Made by a program: the position numbers and the translations under genes
Origin: Enterobacter sp. EA-1
GTDB lineage: Bacteria > Pseudomonadota > Gammaproteobacteria > Enterobacterales > Enterobacteriaceae
Direction: 5' to 3'
Assembly: GCA_002886105.1 (NCBI GenBank)
Contig: CP025776.1
Coordinates: 4,402,001-4,466,000 of the forward strand
DNA length: 64,000 bases
In this document: in pieces, positions 49,734 to 60,870 of the stretch
How positions within the stretch are numbered: position 1 is the stretch's first letter
How the letters are laid out: each line of letters starts with the position of its first letter
The notes under the pieces: generated by a model
Seen by the model: the letters and a program-made list of their open reading frames with translations, nothing else
What the model was told of the DNA's origin: nothing
The model's database searches: none

Positions 49734-50701
49734 GCCTTTTTCACGCATTGACGCCAGACGATAACGCAGAGCACGGGGCGTAATGCCAAGGAAGGCGGCC
49801 GTTTTGGTTTTGTTCCCCTGATGCTGCCTGAGAACTTCACTGATGTAGTCACACTCCGCGTTGCGCCCGTGCCGGCGTACGTCTGAAATCATGGCGTCAC
49901 CCGGCTTCGCCTGCGCGTGAGGCGTCGGCAGCCCCAGATCGGCAGCCTTGATCTCGTCGCCCTCAGCGAGGATCACACCGCGCTGCACCACGTTTTCCAG
50001 CTCGCGGATATTGCCGGGCCAGTCATAATTCAGCAGTGCCTGACAGGCTTCGTCACTGAGGTTAACCGTGCGCAGGTAACAGGACTGATATTTGTTCAGC
50101 AGAAACCGGGCAATCGGCAGGATATCCTGCGGGCGATCCCGCAACGGGGGAATGAGGATCGGTACCACAGCAATGCGGTAAAACAGATCCTCGGCGAAAA
50201 CGCCCTGCGGCCACTTCCCGCTCAAGATCTTTATTCGTCGCCGCAATCAGGCGGATATTCAGCGGCAGGCACTGGCGACTCCCCGAGACGCTCGACCTCC
50301 TGTTCCTGCAAAACACGCAGCAGTTTCGCCTGCATCGCCAGTGACATGTCGCCAATTTCATCGAGCAGTAACGTGCCGCCGTTTGCTTGCTCAAACTTTC
50401 CCGGAAGACTGGTCACGGCCCCGGTAAAAGCGCCTTTTTCATAGCCGAAGAGCATCGCCTCCAGCAAGTTTTCCGGGATCGCGGCGCAATTAACGCCAAC
50501 ATAAGGTGCATCGTGCGCATGCGCATTGTCGTGAATATACCGGGCTACGCACTCTTTGCCGGTTCCCGTTTCACCGCTAATCAGTACCGGAACAGGATAT
50601 TTAGCAAGACGGCGGGCTAATGAAAAAACATTTTCGCTGGCAACCGAGTGAGTAATAAATATCTTTCCTTTACTTCCGCCACAATCAATAAACTGCGTCA
50701 T
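49713..50701 (-). CDS. Sigma-54-dependent activator, LafK/PspF-like (no receiver domain)
   Basis: An AAA+ enhancer-binding protein: Walker A GETGTGKE near residue 45, the GAFTGA sigma-54 contact loop ([12 protein letters not shown]) near 95, Walker [14 protein letters not shown], the sensor segment [11 protein letters not shown], and [11 protein letters not shown]-like text. A C-terminal Fis-type helix-turn-helix follows ([24 protein letters not shown]). About 329 residues with only about 25 before the AAA+ domain, so no receiver domain. It resembles LafK of lateral flagella; PspF is the alternative. Breaks lie near 50270 and 50220. It is convergent with the MFS gene. Confidence 0.82.
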
Positions 50702-51163
50702 TAGCGCTTACCAAGGAAACCGTTGAATATAAAAAAAAGGCCCTATCATCCCAAACGTTTTATCCGTCAGTCAGAATAGGGCAAAAGACTTATATCTCAG
50801 CAACACGAATTATACCGCTGGTAAAAAAATGTCTTAATCATCTTAAATATTAAAATATTAATCCATACAAAACATATGGATAACCAAAAAAGCAGCCACT
50901 ACATATAATCATTTAATAAATTTCTTATCTGCGCATTCCGACGGCTCAGGAATGAAATACCCACACTGCCATCAGGCCTCCCGCGCGGCTTTGTCGGCGC
51001 CTTTCATCGCCGTGCTTTGAGCGACATCACACTTAGCGTGCAGACCCGCTTAGGTGAATAAATTATTCTTATTTTTATCCTTATTAATAATATATTATTC
51101 CTTATACAGCGCCGCCGTTGCGCGGCAGGCAAAGCACACACTGAAGAGTTAAGCGAGACGTTG
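50702..51163. other. Long control region between the sigma-54 activator and murQ
   Basis: No gene is seen. The left part holds an attenuator-like structure (50732-50782). The rest is A+T-rich near 50870-50930 and 51060-51110 and should contain the murQP promoter; no MurR-type operator could be identified with confidence. Confidence 0.4.
50732..50782 (-). promoter_or_regulatory. Possible leader attenuator of the sigma-54 activator
   Basis: On the minus strand GCCCTAT and ATAGGGC pair across 29 bases and are followed at once by CTTTTTTTT. This terminator-like element lies 30-80 bases upstream of the activator start, inside its leader. The wide loop makes the call tentative. Confidence 0.4.
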
Positions 51164-52074
<911 letters not shown>

Positions 52075-52075
<1 letters not shown>

Positions 52076-53519
52076 TGGCGAAAATCACGGAACAGGTTAT
52101 TGCGAGCATCGTGCAGTTGGTCGGCGGCAGAGACAACATTAAAACTTGCGGTAACTGCATGACGCGGTTGCGTCTGACATTAAACAATGAAGCACAGGTT
52201 GATTATGAACGTCTCAAAGCCCTGCCGGGCGTGTTGGGTGTTGTGAACAGCGATGACCAGTTACAAATTATTGTCGGTCCGGGGAAAGCGCAAACCGCCG
52301 CAGATGCCATGAATACGCTGCTTGGTCATGAACACGCCCCGACTGAAGCCGCAACGCTGCAAAGCGTGGCGCGCGACACCAAACAGCAGATGAAAGCGAA
52401 ACAGACCAGCGCGGTGCATCAGTTCCTGTCGAAATTCGCCACGATTTTCACCCCGCTGATCCCCGGATTTATCGCCGCCGGGATGTTGCTCGGCTTTGCG
52501 ACATTAATCGAGCAAAGCCTGCTGAGCGGCGCGGCGCAAAAGAGCGCGACCATCAGCCATCTGGTGGGATACATGAAAATATTCGGCAAGGGGTTGTTCA
52601 CGTTTTTGCCGATCCTGATTGGTTATAACGCGCAAAAAGCCTTTGGCGGCAGCGGTGTTAACGGCGCGATCATCGCCGCGCTGTTTGTACTCGGTTACAA
52701 CCCGCAGGCCACCAGCGGGTATTTTTCCGGTATCGATAATTTCTTCGGCATGAGCATCGATCCACGCGGCAACATTATTGGCGTTTTAATCGCCTCCATC
52801 CTCGGCGCGTGGATTGAACGGCAAATCCGCAAAATCGTGCCGGATAACCTCGACATGATCCTCACCTCATTGCTGACACTGCTGATTACCGGGGCGCTGG
52901 CCTTTACGGTGATAATGCCGATTGGCGGTGAGTTGTTTAAAGGCATGTCATGGCTGTTCCTGCACCTGAACGGTAACCCGTTTGGCTGTGCGGTGCTGGC
53001 CGGTCTGTTCCTGATTGCCGTTGTTTTTGGCGTGCACCCGAGGGTTTTATTCCGGTCTATTTTGCGCTGATGGATGCGCAAGGCTTTAACGCATTATTCC
53101 CGATTCTGGCCATGGCGGGCGGTGGTCAGGTCGGCGCTGCGCTTGCGCTCTATTTCCGTTCACCGCAGCACTCGGTTATCCGTAACCAGATCCGTGGTGC
53201 GATCATTCCCGGCATTCTGGGGGTTGGCGAACCGCTGATTTACGCCGTCACGCTACCGCGCGTTAAGCCATTCATTACCGCCTGTATTGGCGGCGCGTGC
53301 GGCGGTTTCTTTATTGGCACACCGGTGGCATGGCTGGGGTTGCCGGTGGGCCTCAATACCGTGTTTGGCCCGTCCGGGCTGGTCGCCCTGCCGCTAATGA
53401 CGTCGGCTCAGGGGATCTACGCCGGTATGGCGGTCTACGCAGCAGGTGTGGCGGTTTCGTATCTGTGCGGTTTTATCGTCACCGGTTTTTTGGTCACAAA
53501 GCGGTGGACTTGAGGCTGA
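52075..53519 (+). CDS. murP: MurP, MurNAc-specific PTS IIBC component
   Basis: It imports N-acetylmuramic acid as MurNAc-6-P using EIIA-Glc. [36 protein letters not shown] holds the IIB phosphocysteine (about residue 26 or 29). The IIC domain runs from [27 protein letters not shown] to [36 protein letters not shown] and includes [11 protein letters not shown] frame change near 53040 hides [12 protein letters not shown]. At the end an extra G in TTGAGGCTGA masks the E. coli-like ending VDLS with TGA at 53517-53519. Confidence 0.95.
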
Positions 53520-53523
53520 CCGA

Positions 53524-53549
53524 CAGGGCGGTGCGCCGCCCTGCGTTTT
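53524..53549 (+). terminator. Terminator of murQP
   Basis: CAGGGCGG, loop TGCG, CCGCCCTG, then CGTTTT follow the corrected murP stop by five bases. It also lies at the end of the convergent LprI-like gene. Confidence 0.85.
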
Positions 53550-54534
53550 ACTGATCCTGATAGCGTTCTTTCCAGATATCCAGCGTACGCGGTAGCCGGG
53601 TTTTATCATCCCGCGTGGTGAAGTAATGCATCTGCAATTTTCCGCCCGGCCGCGCGGGAGGGAATAAGCGTGCAGCCCAGATGTCACCCTGCGGCGTATA
53701 GATAATCATGGCGGTTTGCCGGTTGGCCGCACCGCGCAGCCACATCGAAACAACCGTCGCGCCCATATTGTCCCGGTCGTTTTCGTAGATAAACACATTG
53801 GCTGTATCCACAAACTGCTGATAATCATCCCCCACCAGCGCACGGAATTTTTGGTCCAGTGCGTTCGTGGGAAGCACGCCCAATGAGTACAGCGTGGCGG
53901 ATGGACGCGGATCCTTCTCCGCAGGCTGGTACAAGCCATCAATAAACGCGCCGTTGGGCATAATAAGACGACACCCCCACTCCGCATTGCTGTGGACCTG
54001 CAGGGAGCCATCCTCAAGATTAAGCAGTCGCTGACATCGCGGATATTTTCAACCAGCACCATGCCATAGACTTTACGGGCCTCTGCGGTAAATTCTTCCC
54101 GGTTAACCCCGGCCCATACGCGGATGTCCGTGTCGATACTCCATTCACTGCTGCGACTAAACTGCAGCACGCTGCCGCTCATATGGGGCGCCAGCATATT
54201 CCACCACTGGCCTTGCCACGTAAAATCCGTTTTCACGTCCGACACCATATTGATGCCTTTGTAATAAGCGCGGCGGATGCAGTTATCCGTCGTGCAGGTC
54301 TGCAGGGAGGCTTCCCACGCAGCATATTGCTGGCGTATCGAGCGGGTGTCGTCCTGATCCAACCTCGAGCGATAGATAGTATCCAGCGTTTGGTCAAGCC
54401 AGCGCAGATTGTCATTCTTGCAAATCGTATTTTCCAGTGGTGTTGCCGCACGCCGGCAGTTCACCGCCCATGCGCTGCAGGCATACAGGTTTAATAAAAT
54501 TAAAAAGTCCACCTAAAAAAAGGCGATTAACCAT
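53548..54534 (-). CDS. LprI/DUF1311-type exported protein
   Basis: After a hydrophobic signal (LILLNLYACSAWAVNC) comes the DUF1311 pattern CRRAATPLENTICKNDNLRWLDQTLDTIYRSRLDQDDTRSIRQQYAAWEASLQTCTTDNCIRRAYYKGI, with four cysteines. A longer C-terminal domain of unknown fold follows, ending TLDIWKERYQDQ. About 328 residues, longer than simple LprI lysozyme inhibitors. The true start is probably ATG 54532-54534, joined by an indel near 54510; another break lies near 54000. A role in binding lysozyme is possible but not shown. Its position beside murQP, a cell-wall recycling operon, is suggestive only. Confidence 0.72.
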
Positions 54535-54748
54535 GGCAAATATTCTTCCAAGGTTAGCGATTCGCAGTGTGGGAATTATAGATGATTTTTACTAAGAAAT
54601 CGTGGAAGCAAATTAATAAATTAAAATCGTTAAGTCGGACGTAATTTGTGTCGCTTATATTCTTATTTTATTTTTTAATCCCGAACCAGCGTCCAAAATG
54701 GATATTACAAAAAAGCAGCATGGCTGCAGAAAATAATGGACCGAAAAA

Positions 54749-54769
54749 AGCCCGGCATCAAACCGGGCT
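54749..54769 (-). terminator. Terminator of the foxA-like gene
   Basis: On the minus strand AGCCCGG, loop TTTGATG, CCGGGCT, TTTTTTCGG follow the receptor stop by 10 bases: a clear rho-independent terminator. Confidence 0.9.
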
Positions 54770-54778
54770 GCGAAAGCA

Positions 54779-56884
54779 TCAGAACGCGTAGGAGAGACTG
54801 CCAACAATGTTACGCTCAGCGCCAAAATAGCAGTAAGAGAGAGAGAATTACAGGCGGCAATGTAGCGTTTGTCTGTCAGGTTATTGACCGTTACCTGCGC
54901 ACTCAATCCTTTCAGACCAACCTGCGTCAGATCGTAACCCACCGCCATGTCGACCAGCGTGTAGGAAGGCAGCGTATGCGTATTCTGGCGATCGGACGTA
55001 ATGCCATTCACATAACGCACGCCGGAACCCACCGTCAGGCCATTCAGCGGGCCGCTTTTCACATCGTAGCTCAGCCGGGCACTGGCCTGATTGCGCGGCG
55101 CGTAAACGGCGCGTTTACCCTGCTCTTCCGCGCTGCTCTTCGTGTAGCGGATATCGTTGTAGGTATAAGACGCCTGTAAACGCAGGTTATCCGTCAACTG
55201 CCCCACCGCTTCCAGCTCAAGGCCTTCCGACTCGATTTCACCAATCGAGCGATACGGATCGGTCGGCTCCACTTTGGTGGCAATATTTTCCACTGGTTGA
55301 TTCGATACACCGACGCGCTGTACATCGTCTGCGATCCTTCCGGCTGGAATTTCAGCCCCGCCTCCCACTGCTTCCCTTTCATCGGCTTGAGGATCTTGCC
55401 GTACTCATCGGTAAAGCTGGTTGGCGTAAATGCAGTGGAGTAGCTGACGTATGGCGCAAAACCGCTATCGAACAGATACATCAGCGCGGCACGGCTGCTG
55501 AAGTGGTTTTGATCCAACGTATCGCTGGTGTCATTGATCTTATTGACGTTGGTGATCTTTACCTGATCGTGACGACCACCCAGCGTCAGGCGCCATCTGT
55601 CCAGCGACATTTGATCCTGCACGTAGATCCCCGGTCTGCTCCAGCTTATGCTTTTCGCGACTGTAGACCGTGATCGACAAGGGATCGGCGCCATAGACCG
55701 GGTTGAAAGCATCGATCGCCGGGAAGCTGCCGTAAGAGGCCGTAACATCATTGCTACGACGTTGATAATCGACGCCCACAAGCACGCGGTGGTTGATAAC
55801 GCCAGTGTCGATACTGCCATCGATCTGGTTATCCATGGTGATGGCCGAAAGCGATTCATCAGAGCCGGAATAGCCTCGGTTCAGCTCGCTGTCGTTTAGC
55901 CAGCCTGCGGCATACACCGGTTCAGGTCGACTTTGGTGCGTAAGTAACGCAGTTTCTGGCGTACTGACCAGCCGCTGTCGAACGCATGTTCAAGGTTGTA
56001 ACCGACCATATTTTCCCGGCGATCATACTTATCGTATTTGTCCTCGCCTTCGAAGAAGGTGTTGGAAACTTTCTGCCCGGCATGGGAAACCACGGTACCT
56101 TCATAGGGCAGGCCGGAGTGGCTGCCGCCCTCGGGATCGCGGTGCAGATAGGCCATCAGTTCAAGACGCGTGTTGTCGGTAATACGCCACGTCAGGCTGG
56201 GCGCAATGGCGTAACGCTGCTCTTTCAGGTGATCAAACTGGGAGTCCGCATAGCGCGTCATGCCGGTTAAACGCACCGCCACGCGGTCGTTATCATCCAC
56301 CGGGCCTGTCACATCAAACGCCGCGCCACGCTGGTTATTGTTACCGGCAAACAGTTTCACTTCACCGCCGGGGATCAAACGACGGCTTGCGGGAGTTCAG
56401 CGCCACAATGCCACCCGGTGAAGAGCGCCCGTAAAGCACCGATGCCGGGCCGCGCACCACTTCAACGCTGTCGAGGAACCAGCAGGGGATCAATGACCAG
56501 AGAACTGTGCGGAATTGCTGTCGCCCATCATCTTCAGACCGTCGAGATAGATATTATCCAGACTGCCATCCGAGAAACCGCGCAGCACAATGTAGTCAAA
56601 ACGGTTCGACGCGCCGATCTGGTTGCTGTACACACCCGGCGTGTAACTCACCGCCCCGGCGAACGCTGATTGCCCCCTGCTCTTCGTACTGCTGGCGCGT
56701 CACGATCGAGACCGCCTGCGGCGTTTCGATATCCGGCGTTTCCAGTTTGGTTGCGCCGCTCTGCATTTGCGAAGTCACCACTACGGTATCACTGGCAGTT
56801 GCGGTTTCCTGCGCCGCCGCCAATCCGCTCATTCCACCTGTGATACAGCCAATCATCAACGCCAGTCGCGTTTTTTGCGAACAT
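54779..56884 (-). CDS. foxA: FoxA-like TonB-dependent hydroxamate siderophore receptor
   Basis: Outer-membrane receptor of about 701 residues. The signal peptide (MFAKTRLALMIGCITGGMSGLAAA) and the TonB-box region SDTVVVTSQM are present. The plug reads IETPQAVSIVTRQQYEEQGAISV, SYTPGVYSNQIGASNRFDYIVLRGFSDGSLDNIYLDGLKMMGD and VVRGPASVLYGRSSPGG. The 22-strand barrel ends in F (SLSYAF). It most resembles ferrioxamine B receptors (FoxA); FhuE-type is the alternative. Breaks lie near 56850, 56690, 56500, 56380, 55925, 55635, 55310 and 54830. A Fur-like site precedes it, and FhuF, which releases iron from ferrioxamine, is also encoded in the window. Confidence 0.85.
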
Positions 56885-56915
56885 GAAAATCTCCAGAAGC
56901 GGTTATTATTGTAAA

Positions 56916-56930
56916 TAAGAATTATTACCT
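56916..56930 (-). promoter_or_regulatory. Fur-like site before the foxA-like gene
   Basis: TAAGAATTATTACCT matches the 7-1-7 Fur motif TGATAAT-N-ATTATCA at about 10 of 14 positions. It lies 31 bases upstream of the receptor ATG. Confidence 0.5.
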
Positions 56931-57034
56931 TTTGGATTCCACTCTCGCTATGCGCAATGACGAGTCACATATGCGCGGTGACAAAACGTATGGCAGGAGA
57001 GAAAAGAGGGTCTACGCCCGTAAAGTGGGGAGGA

Positions 57035-58065
57035 TCAGGAAACGCGCACTTCGCTGGGTGCGACGCCGTAACGGCGGCGAAAGGCGGTTGAAAAATTGGT
57101 GGCATGTTGATAGCCCGACATCCATGCAGCCTGCTGCACGCTATACCCCCTGCGCCGGGTAGCTGCGCGCCAGCTCAAGGCGGCAGTCACGCAGATAGTC
57201 GAACACCGGCTGTCCGTAAGCCCCCGGCGGAATTTCACCCGCAAACTGCTGGAGCTCATGGCTGCAAGCTGCGCCAGGTGGCATCGAGGGTGTAGGCTTT
57301 TTTCCGGTTCTTGCTCAAGCAGACGTCGCACATTTTCCAGCCGGTGCTGCTCGCCGCACGGTGCAACGCTGCGCTTTTTCGCTGCCCTGCATGCGGCAAG
57401 ACAACGCCTGCCCCAGCAGTTGCAACATCAGCCCTTCCATCATCAACTGACGCGACAGGCCGGTGCCCGGCGCTCTGCTGCGCGGCATGCAGCCCCGAAA
57501 GTAAAAACGCCGGAACCTGCCATAAAAAGGTCGGCGCGCCGCCCGCTTCCCATTGCTGCAACAACGCCATCAGCAACGGTGACTGCCGGCAACGGGCGGG
57601 ATCGACGCCCAACGACAGCGTACGCAGATGGTAATCCGCCAGATGACGGGCATTCATCACCTGATGCTCGCTGAGGCGCGAGGTAAACGCCATGCCAGCA
57701 CGCACCACAAATTCCTGCCCGTTAAGACGCAGCATCACACAACCTTCCAGCACCACCAGCATATAGAGCGGGCAACTGTGAAGCGATGTGGTTTCATAAG
57801 GTTGAAGAACGCGAATATCGGAACGGGTCAGATTGAGGCCGGAAAAGAGCGTCATCTCTTCCACATCCCCGCGGATCACAATCCGCTGCGCTTTATTGAA
57901 GGTGCAGTCGCCCGACAACGCCGGGAAGCGATAATCGATGCCATAGCGCTCGCCAAAGCCGATAAAGTCTTCAACCGAAAAGTGTGTTTTTGCATAGCCG
58001 GCAGCCGTCGCAATCCTGTCGCATCCCTTGTCCCGGGCGGGACGAAATGGCTTACACCTTACCAT
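57035..58065 (-). CDS. PchR-type AraC regulator of the siderophore receptor
   Basis: The N-terminal part FSVEDFIGFGERYGIDYRFPALSGDCTFNKAQRIVIRGDVEEMTLFSGLNLTRSDIRVLQPYETTS and LVVLEGCVMLRLNGQEFVVRAGMAF is typical of PchR-like siderophore-sensing AraC proteins. The C-terminal AraC domain is broken over frames but ends SVQQAAWMSGYQHATNFSTAFRRRYGVAPSEVRVS. About 340 residues; breaks lie near 57475, 57350, 57270 and 57160. The start is uncertain: ATG 58065 or an internal ATG near 58000. It lies upstream of the receptor on the same strand, with a strong Fur box. Confidence 0.82.
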
Positions 58066-58090
58066 TGGCGTCGGAGCGCTTCAATAATAT

Positions 58091-58105
58091 TGAGAATTAT
58101 TCTCA
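58091..58105 (-). promoter_or_regulatory. Fur box before the AraC regulator
   Basis: TGAGAATTATTCTCA is a perfect 7-1-7 palindrome and matches the Fur motif TGATAAT-N-ATTATCA at 12 of 14 arm positions. It sits 25 bases or more upstream of the AraC start codon. Confidence 0.7.
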
Positions 58106-58130
58106 CATACAAATTACAGGATTTTAACAC

Positions 58131-59034
58131 TCAGCCGGTGGCCAGTGAGGTCAGGATCTGCTGGCGCAGCCATTTGTGCCCCGGATCGCGGTGCAGCCTT
58201 TCATGCCATAGCATCAGCATGTCGAAGCCCGCCAGCTCAACCGGGGGTTCAACCACGCGTAATGCGCCGGACTTTGCCACCAGTCGCTCCGGCAACACCG
58301 CCACCAGATCGGTTCGCGCCAGCGCGTCCAGCATAAACAGGAAATGCGGCACCGACAGCACCACATTGCGCGTCAGTCCGCGCTGCGCCAGCGCCAGATC
58401 GGTCGCAGCGCTAAACCCTGCCGCCCTCCGGCGACACAATCACATGTTCGAGCGAGCAAAACTGCTCAAGCGTGGGCCGACGTTGTAACGCCGGATGGTT
58501 TACACGCCCCGCCAGCACATACCGTTCGCTGAACAACAATCGCTGGTGTAAAGCGGGCGGCGAGCCATCGCGCAGGTGGAAAAGAGGTCGATGTCACCCT
58601 GCTCCGCCCCCGGCGCTGGATCTGCCCGGGGTTGAGTTCAAAGATAGCCAGACGGCTGGCCGGAGCAGCAGCGCGCAGACTGGCAAGCAACGGGAGCAGC
58701 ACGGCTGTTTCGGTGTAATCGGTGGCCGCCACGCGCCAGTCACCTGCGCCTGAGCGGGGTCGAACTCACTGACCGGCGAAACGGCGCGTTGCAGCGCCTC
58801 CAGCGCCTGACGTAGCGGCTCGCGCAGACCATCGGCTCTGGCCGTGGGTTGCATGCCGCGCGGTCCGGGCAGCAGCAACGGATCGTCAAAATCTCCCGCA
58901 GCCGCGCAAGCTGTACGCTGACAGAGGGCTGAGGAGAGGTTCAAACGCTGCGCCGCACGCGTGACATTATGCTCGCTGAGCAACACATCCAGCGTCAGCA
59001 ACAGGTTGAGATCCAGACGGTGAAGATTAACCAT
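58131..59034 (-). CDS. LysR-family transcription regulator
   Basis: MVNLHRLDLNLLLTLDVLLSEHNVTRAAQRLNLSQPSVSVQLARLRE is the DNA-binding domain. The C-terminal effector domain includes GLTRNVVLSVPHFLFMLDALARTDLVAVLPERLVAKSGALRVVEPPVELAGFDMLMLWHERLHRDPGHKWLRQQI. About 300 residues (NodD/YbhD-like subgroup). Breaks lie near 58920, 58880, 58755, 58605 and 58440. It is divergent from a flavodoxin-fold quinone reductase whose gene starts 88 bases away and which it probably controls. Confidence 0.85.
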
Positions 59035-59122
59035 AACTATACCTGTGATATCAGCAATTAATTTCTACTATATCGCCGCCTCACCTACCCTGCAGCTTCC
59101 AATCTTATTGCCGGGAGTTGTT

Positions 59123-59905
59123 ATGAACGTATTGATTGTTTATGCCCATCCACAGCCCCATTCCTGAATGGCGCGCTGAAAGAGTTTGCCGTGCAGCATC
59201 TGGAAAGCGCGGGTCACAGCGTGGAGGTCTCTGACCTGTATGCCATGCAATGGAAGTCACAGCTCGACGCAAACGACAGCAGCGCCCCCGGTTGGCGACA
59301 TGTTTCACCCCTCGATAGATTCAAAACACGCCTTTGAACAGGGCACGCAGTCAGAGGACATCGCCGCTGAACAGGCGAAATTACACCGCGCCGATGCGGT
59401 GATTTTTCAGTTCCCGCTGTGGTGGTTCTCCATGCCCGCCATTATGAAAGGGTGGGTGGATCGCGTTTACGCCTGCGGTTTTGCCTACGGCGTAGGTGAA
59501 CACAGCGACAGCCATTGGGGGGATCGCTACGGCGAAGGTCGCCTTGCGGGTAAACGCGCAATGTTGCTGGTAACCACCGGCGGCTGGGCGTCGCATTACA
59601 GCCCGCGTGGCATCAATGGCCCGATTAACGATATTCTGTTTCCGATACAGCATGGCATCTTGTTTTACCCCGGCTTCACGGTGCTGCCACGCTGGTGATT
59701 TATCACAGCAGCCGCATTGATGAAGCGCGTTACGCCGCACACTGTGCCGAACTGGCTGAGCGCACTGGATACGCTATGGCAAACGCCGCCGCTGCCGTTT
59801 CGCCAGCAAAACGGCGGCGATTACAACATCCCGGCGTTAACCCTGCGTGAAGACATTTTGCCGGGCGAGCAAGGTCTGGCGATTCATCAACGCATTAAAG
59901 CGTGA
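59123..59905 (+). CDS. NAD(P)H:quinone oxidoreductase (flavodoxin_2 family)
   Basis: MNVLIVYAHPQPHSLNGALKEFAVQHLESAGHSVEVSDLYAM is the FMN/FAD-binding start of NQO1/MdaB-like enzymes. ADAVIFQFPLWWFSMPAIMKGWVDRVYACGFAYG and MLLVTTGGWASHYSPRGINGPI complete the fold. About 260 residues. The family reduces quinones by two electrons and protects against electrophiles. Breaks lie near 59165, 59290 and 59690. Paired with the divergent LysR gene. Confidence 0.88.
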
Positions 59906-60126
59906 CGTCCATAAATAAACTGGCGTAATAAGCTTGCGCCGGTTTAATTAATTTGCAATAACTCATAATGCCTTCAAATTAACTGCACAGCTTTCCGCTA
60001 TTATTTCCCTGCGCAATTTTCCATACTTCTTCATTATTTCTTCATAATGTCATTTTTGTAAATTGCCATTATTTGCGCAGAAAATACTTACCCGTAAAAC
60101 ATAAATTCGTTTACTCTACTCGCAGA

Positions 60127-60144
60127 TGAGAACGATCATTCTCA
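60127..60144. promoter_or_regulatory. Palindrome upstream of the tetR gene
   Basis: TGAGAACGATCATTCTCA is an 18-bp inverted repeat with one mismatched pair, 23 bases upstream of the tetR start. It is a candidate operator for the TetR protein or a Fur-like site; its sequence differs from the palindrome before the pump genes. Confidence 0.5.
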
Positions 60145-60167
60145 AATCGAATTCACGAGGGTCAGAC

Positions 60168-60748
60168 ATGCAGCCGAAAACATCGCAGGAACAACGCCAT
60201 CAGCAGCGCAAAGATGAGATCATTGCCGCTGCCCGCAGGCGTTTTCGTGCCAGTGGTTTTCTCATGCCGCCAGCATGTCGCAAATCGCCCTCGAAGCGCA
60301 GCTCAGCGTAGGGCAAATCTACCGTTACTTCGTGAGTAAAGACGCGATCATTGAAGAGATGATCCGCCGCATCATTGACTACCGCATTGCGGAGATGGAA
60401 AACAAGACCGAGACCAGCCACCTGCCAGAAGCGCTGGCCCTGGCGCAAGTCTTTGAGCCCGGATGATGATGCGCTGATGCTGGAGATGGCCGCAGAAGCG
60501 ACGCGCAATCCGCAAGTCCAGCCATGATGATCGAAGCCGACGCCCGTATGTTTGAGAACGCCTGCAACCATATGCAAAGCCGACACCCGCATCTGAGCGC
60601 GGAGCGTGTCCGCTGTTGCGTGGAGTTACTGGCGGCACTGATGGAAGGCACCACCTTGCGCCGTTTAACACCGCAAAAATGCGACCCAACGCAATTACAA
60701 CTGTTGTATCAGGAAATCACCACGATGCTTTTGCAGACAAATAAATAA
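60168..60748 (+). CDS. TetR-family repressor of the RND pump
   Basis: MQPKTSQEQRHQQRKDEIIAAARRRFRASGFHAASMSQIALEAQLSVGQIYRYFVSKDAIIEEM is the DNA-binding domain. The ligand domain ends LQLLYQEITTMLLQTNK. About 193 residues; breaks lie near 60262, 60460 and 60520. ATG 60168 follows a CGAGGG ribosome site and fits the family better than ATG 60126. It is 122 bases upstream of the pump genes on the same strand, as in the EefR/AcrR arrangement. Confidence 0.87.
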
Positions 60749-60785
60749 TTCAAAAATAAGGGAATATAAACCTTAACCTACATAT

Positions 60786-60806
60786 TGCTATATCCAATAT
60801 ATAGCA
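60786..60806. promoter_or_regulatory. TetR-type operator before the RND operon
   Basis: TGCTATAT-CCAAT-ATATAGCA is a perfect 8-bp inverted repeat with a five-base centre in the tetR-pump interval, 65 bases before the adaptor start. It is the best candidate binding site for the adjacent TetR protein. Confidence 0.65.
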
Positions 60807-60870
60807 CATCCGCCTGCGCCTTATCCTGTTTAAAAAACGGGCAGGCTTCGCTCATGTCAGGAAAAGAGAA

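Noticed and set aside
60127-60144. Palindrome before tetR as a definite Fur box
   Set aside because: The half-sites resemble Fur motifs but the centre spacing does not fit the 7-1-7 arrangement, so it is listed only as a candidate operator.
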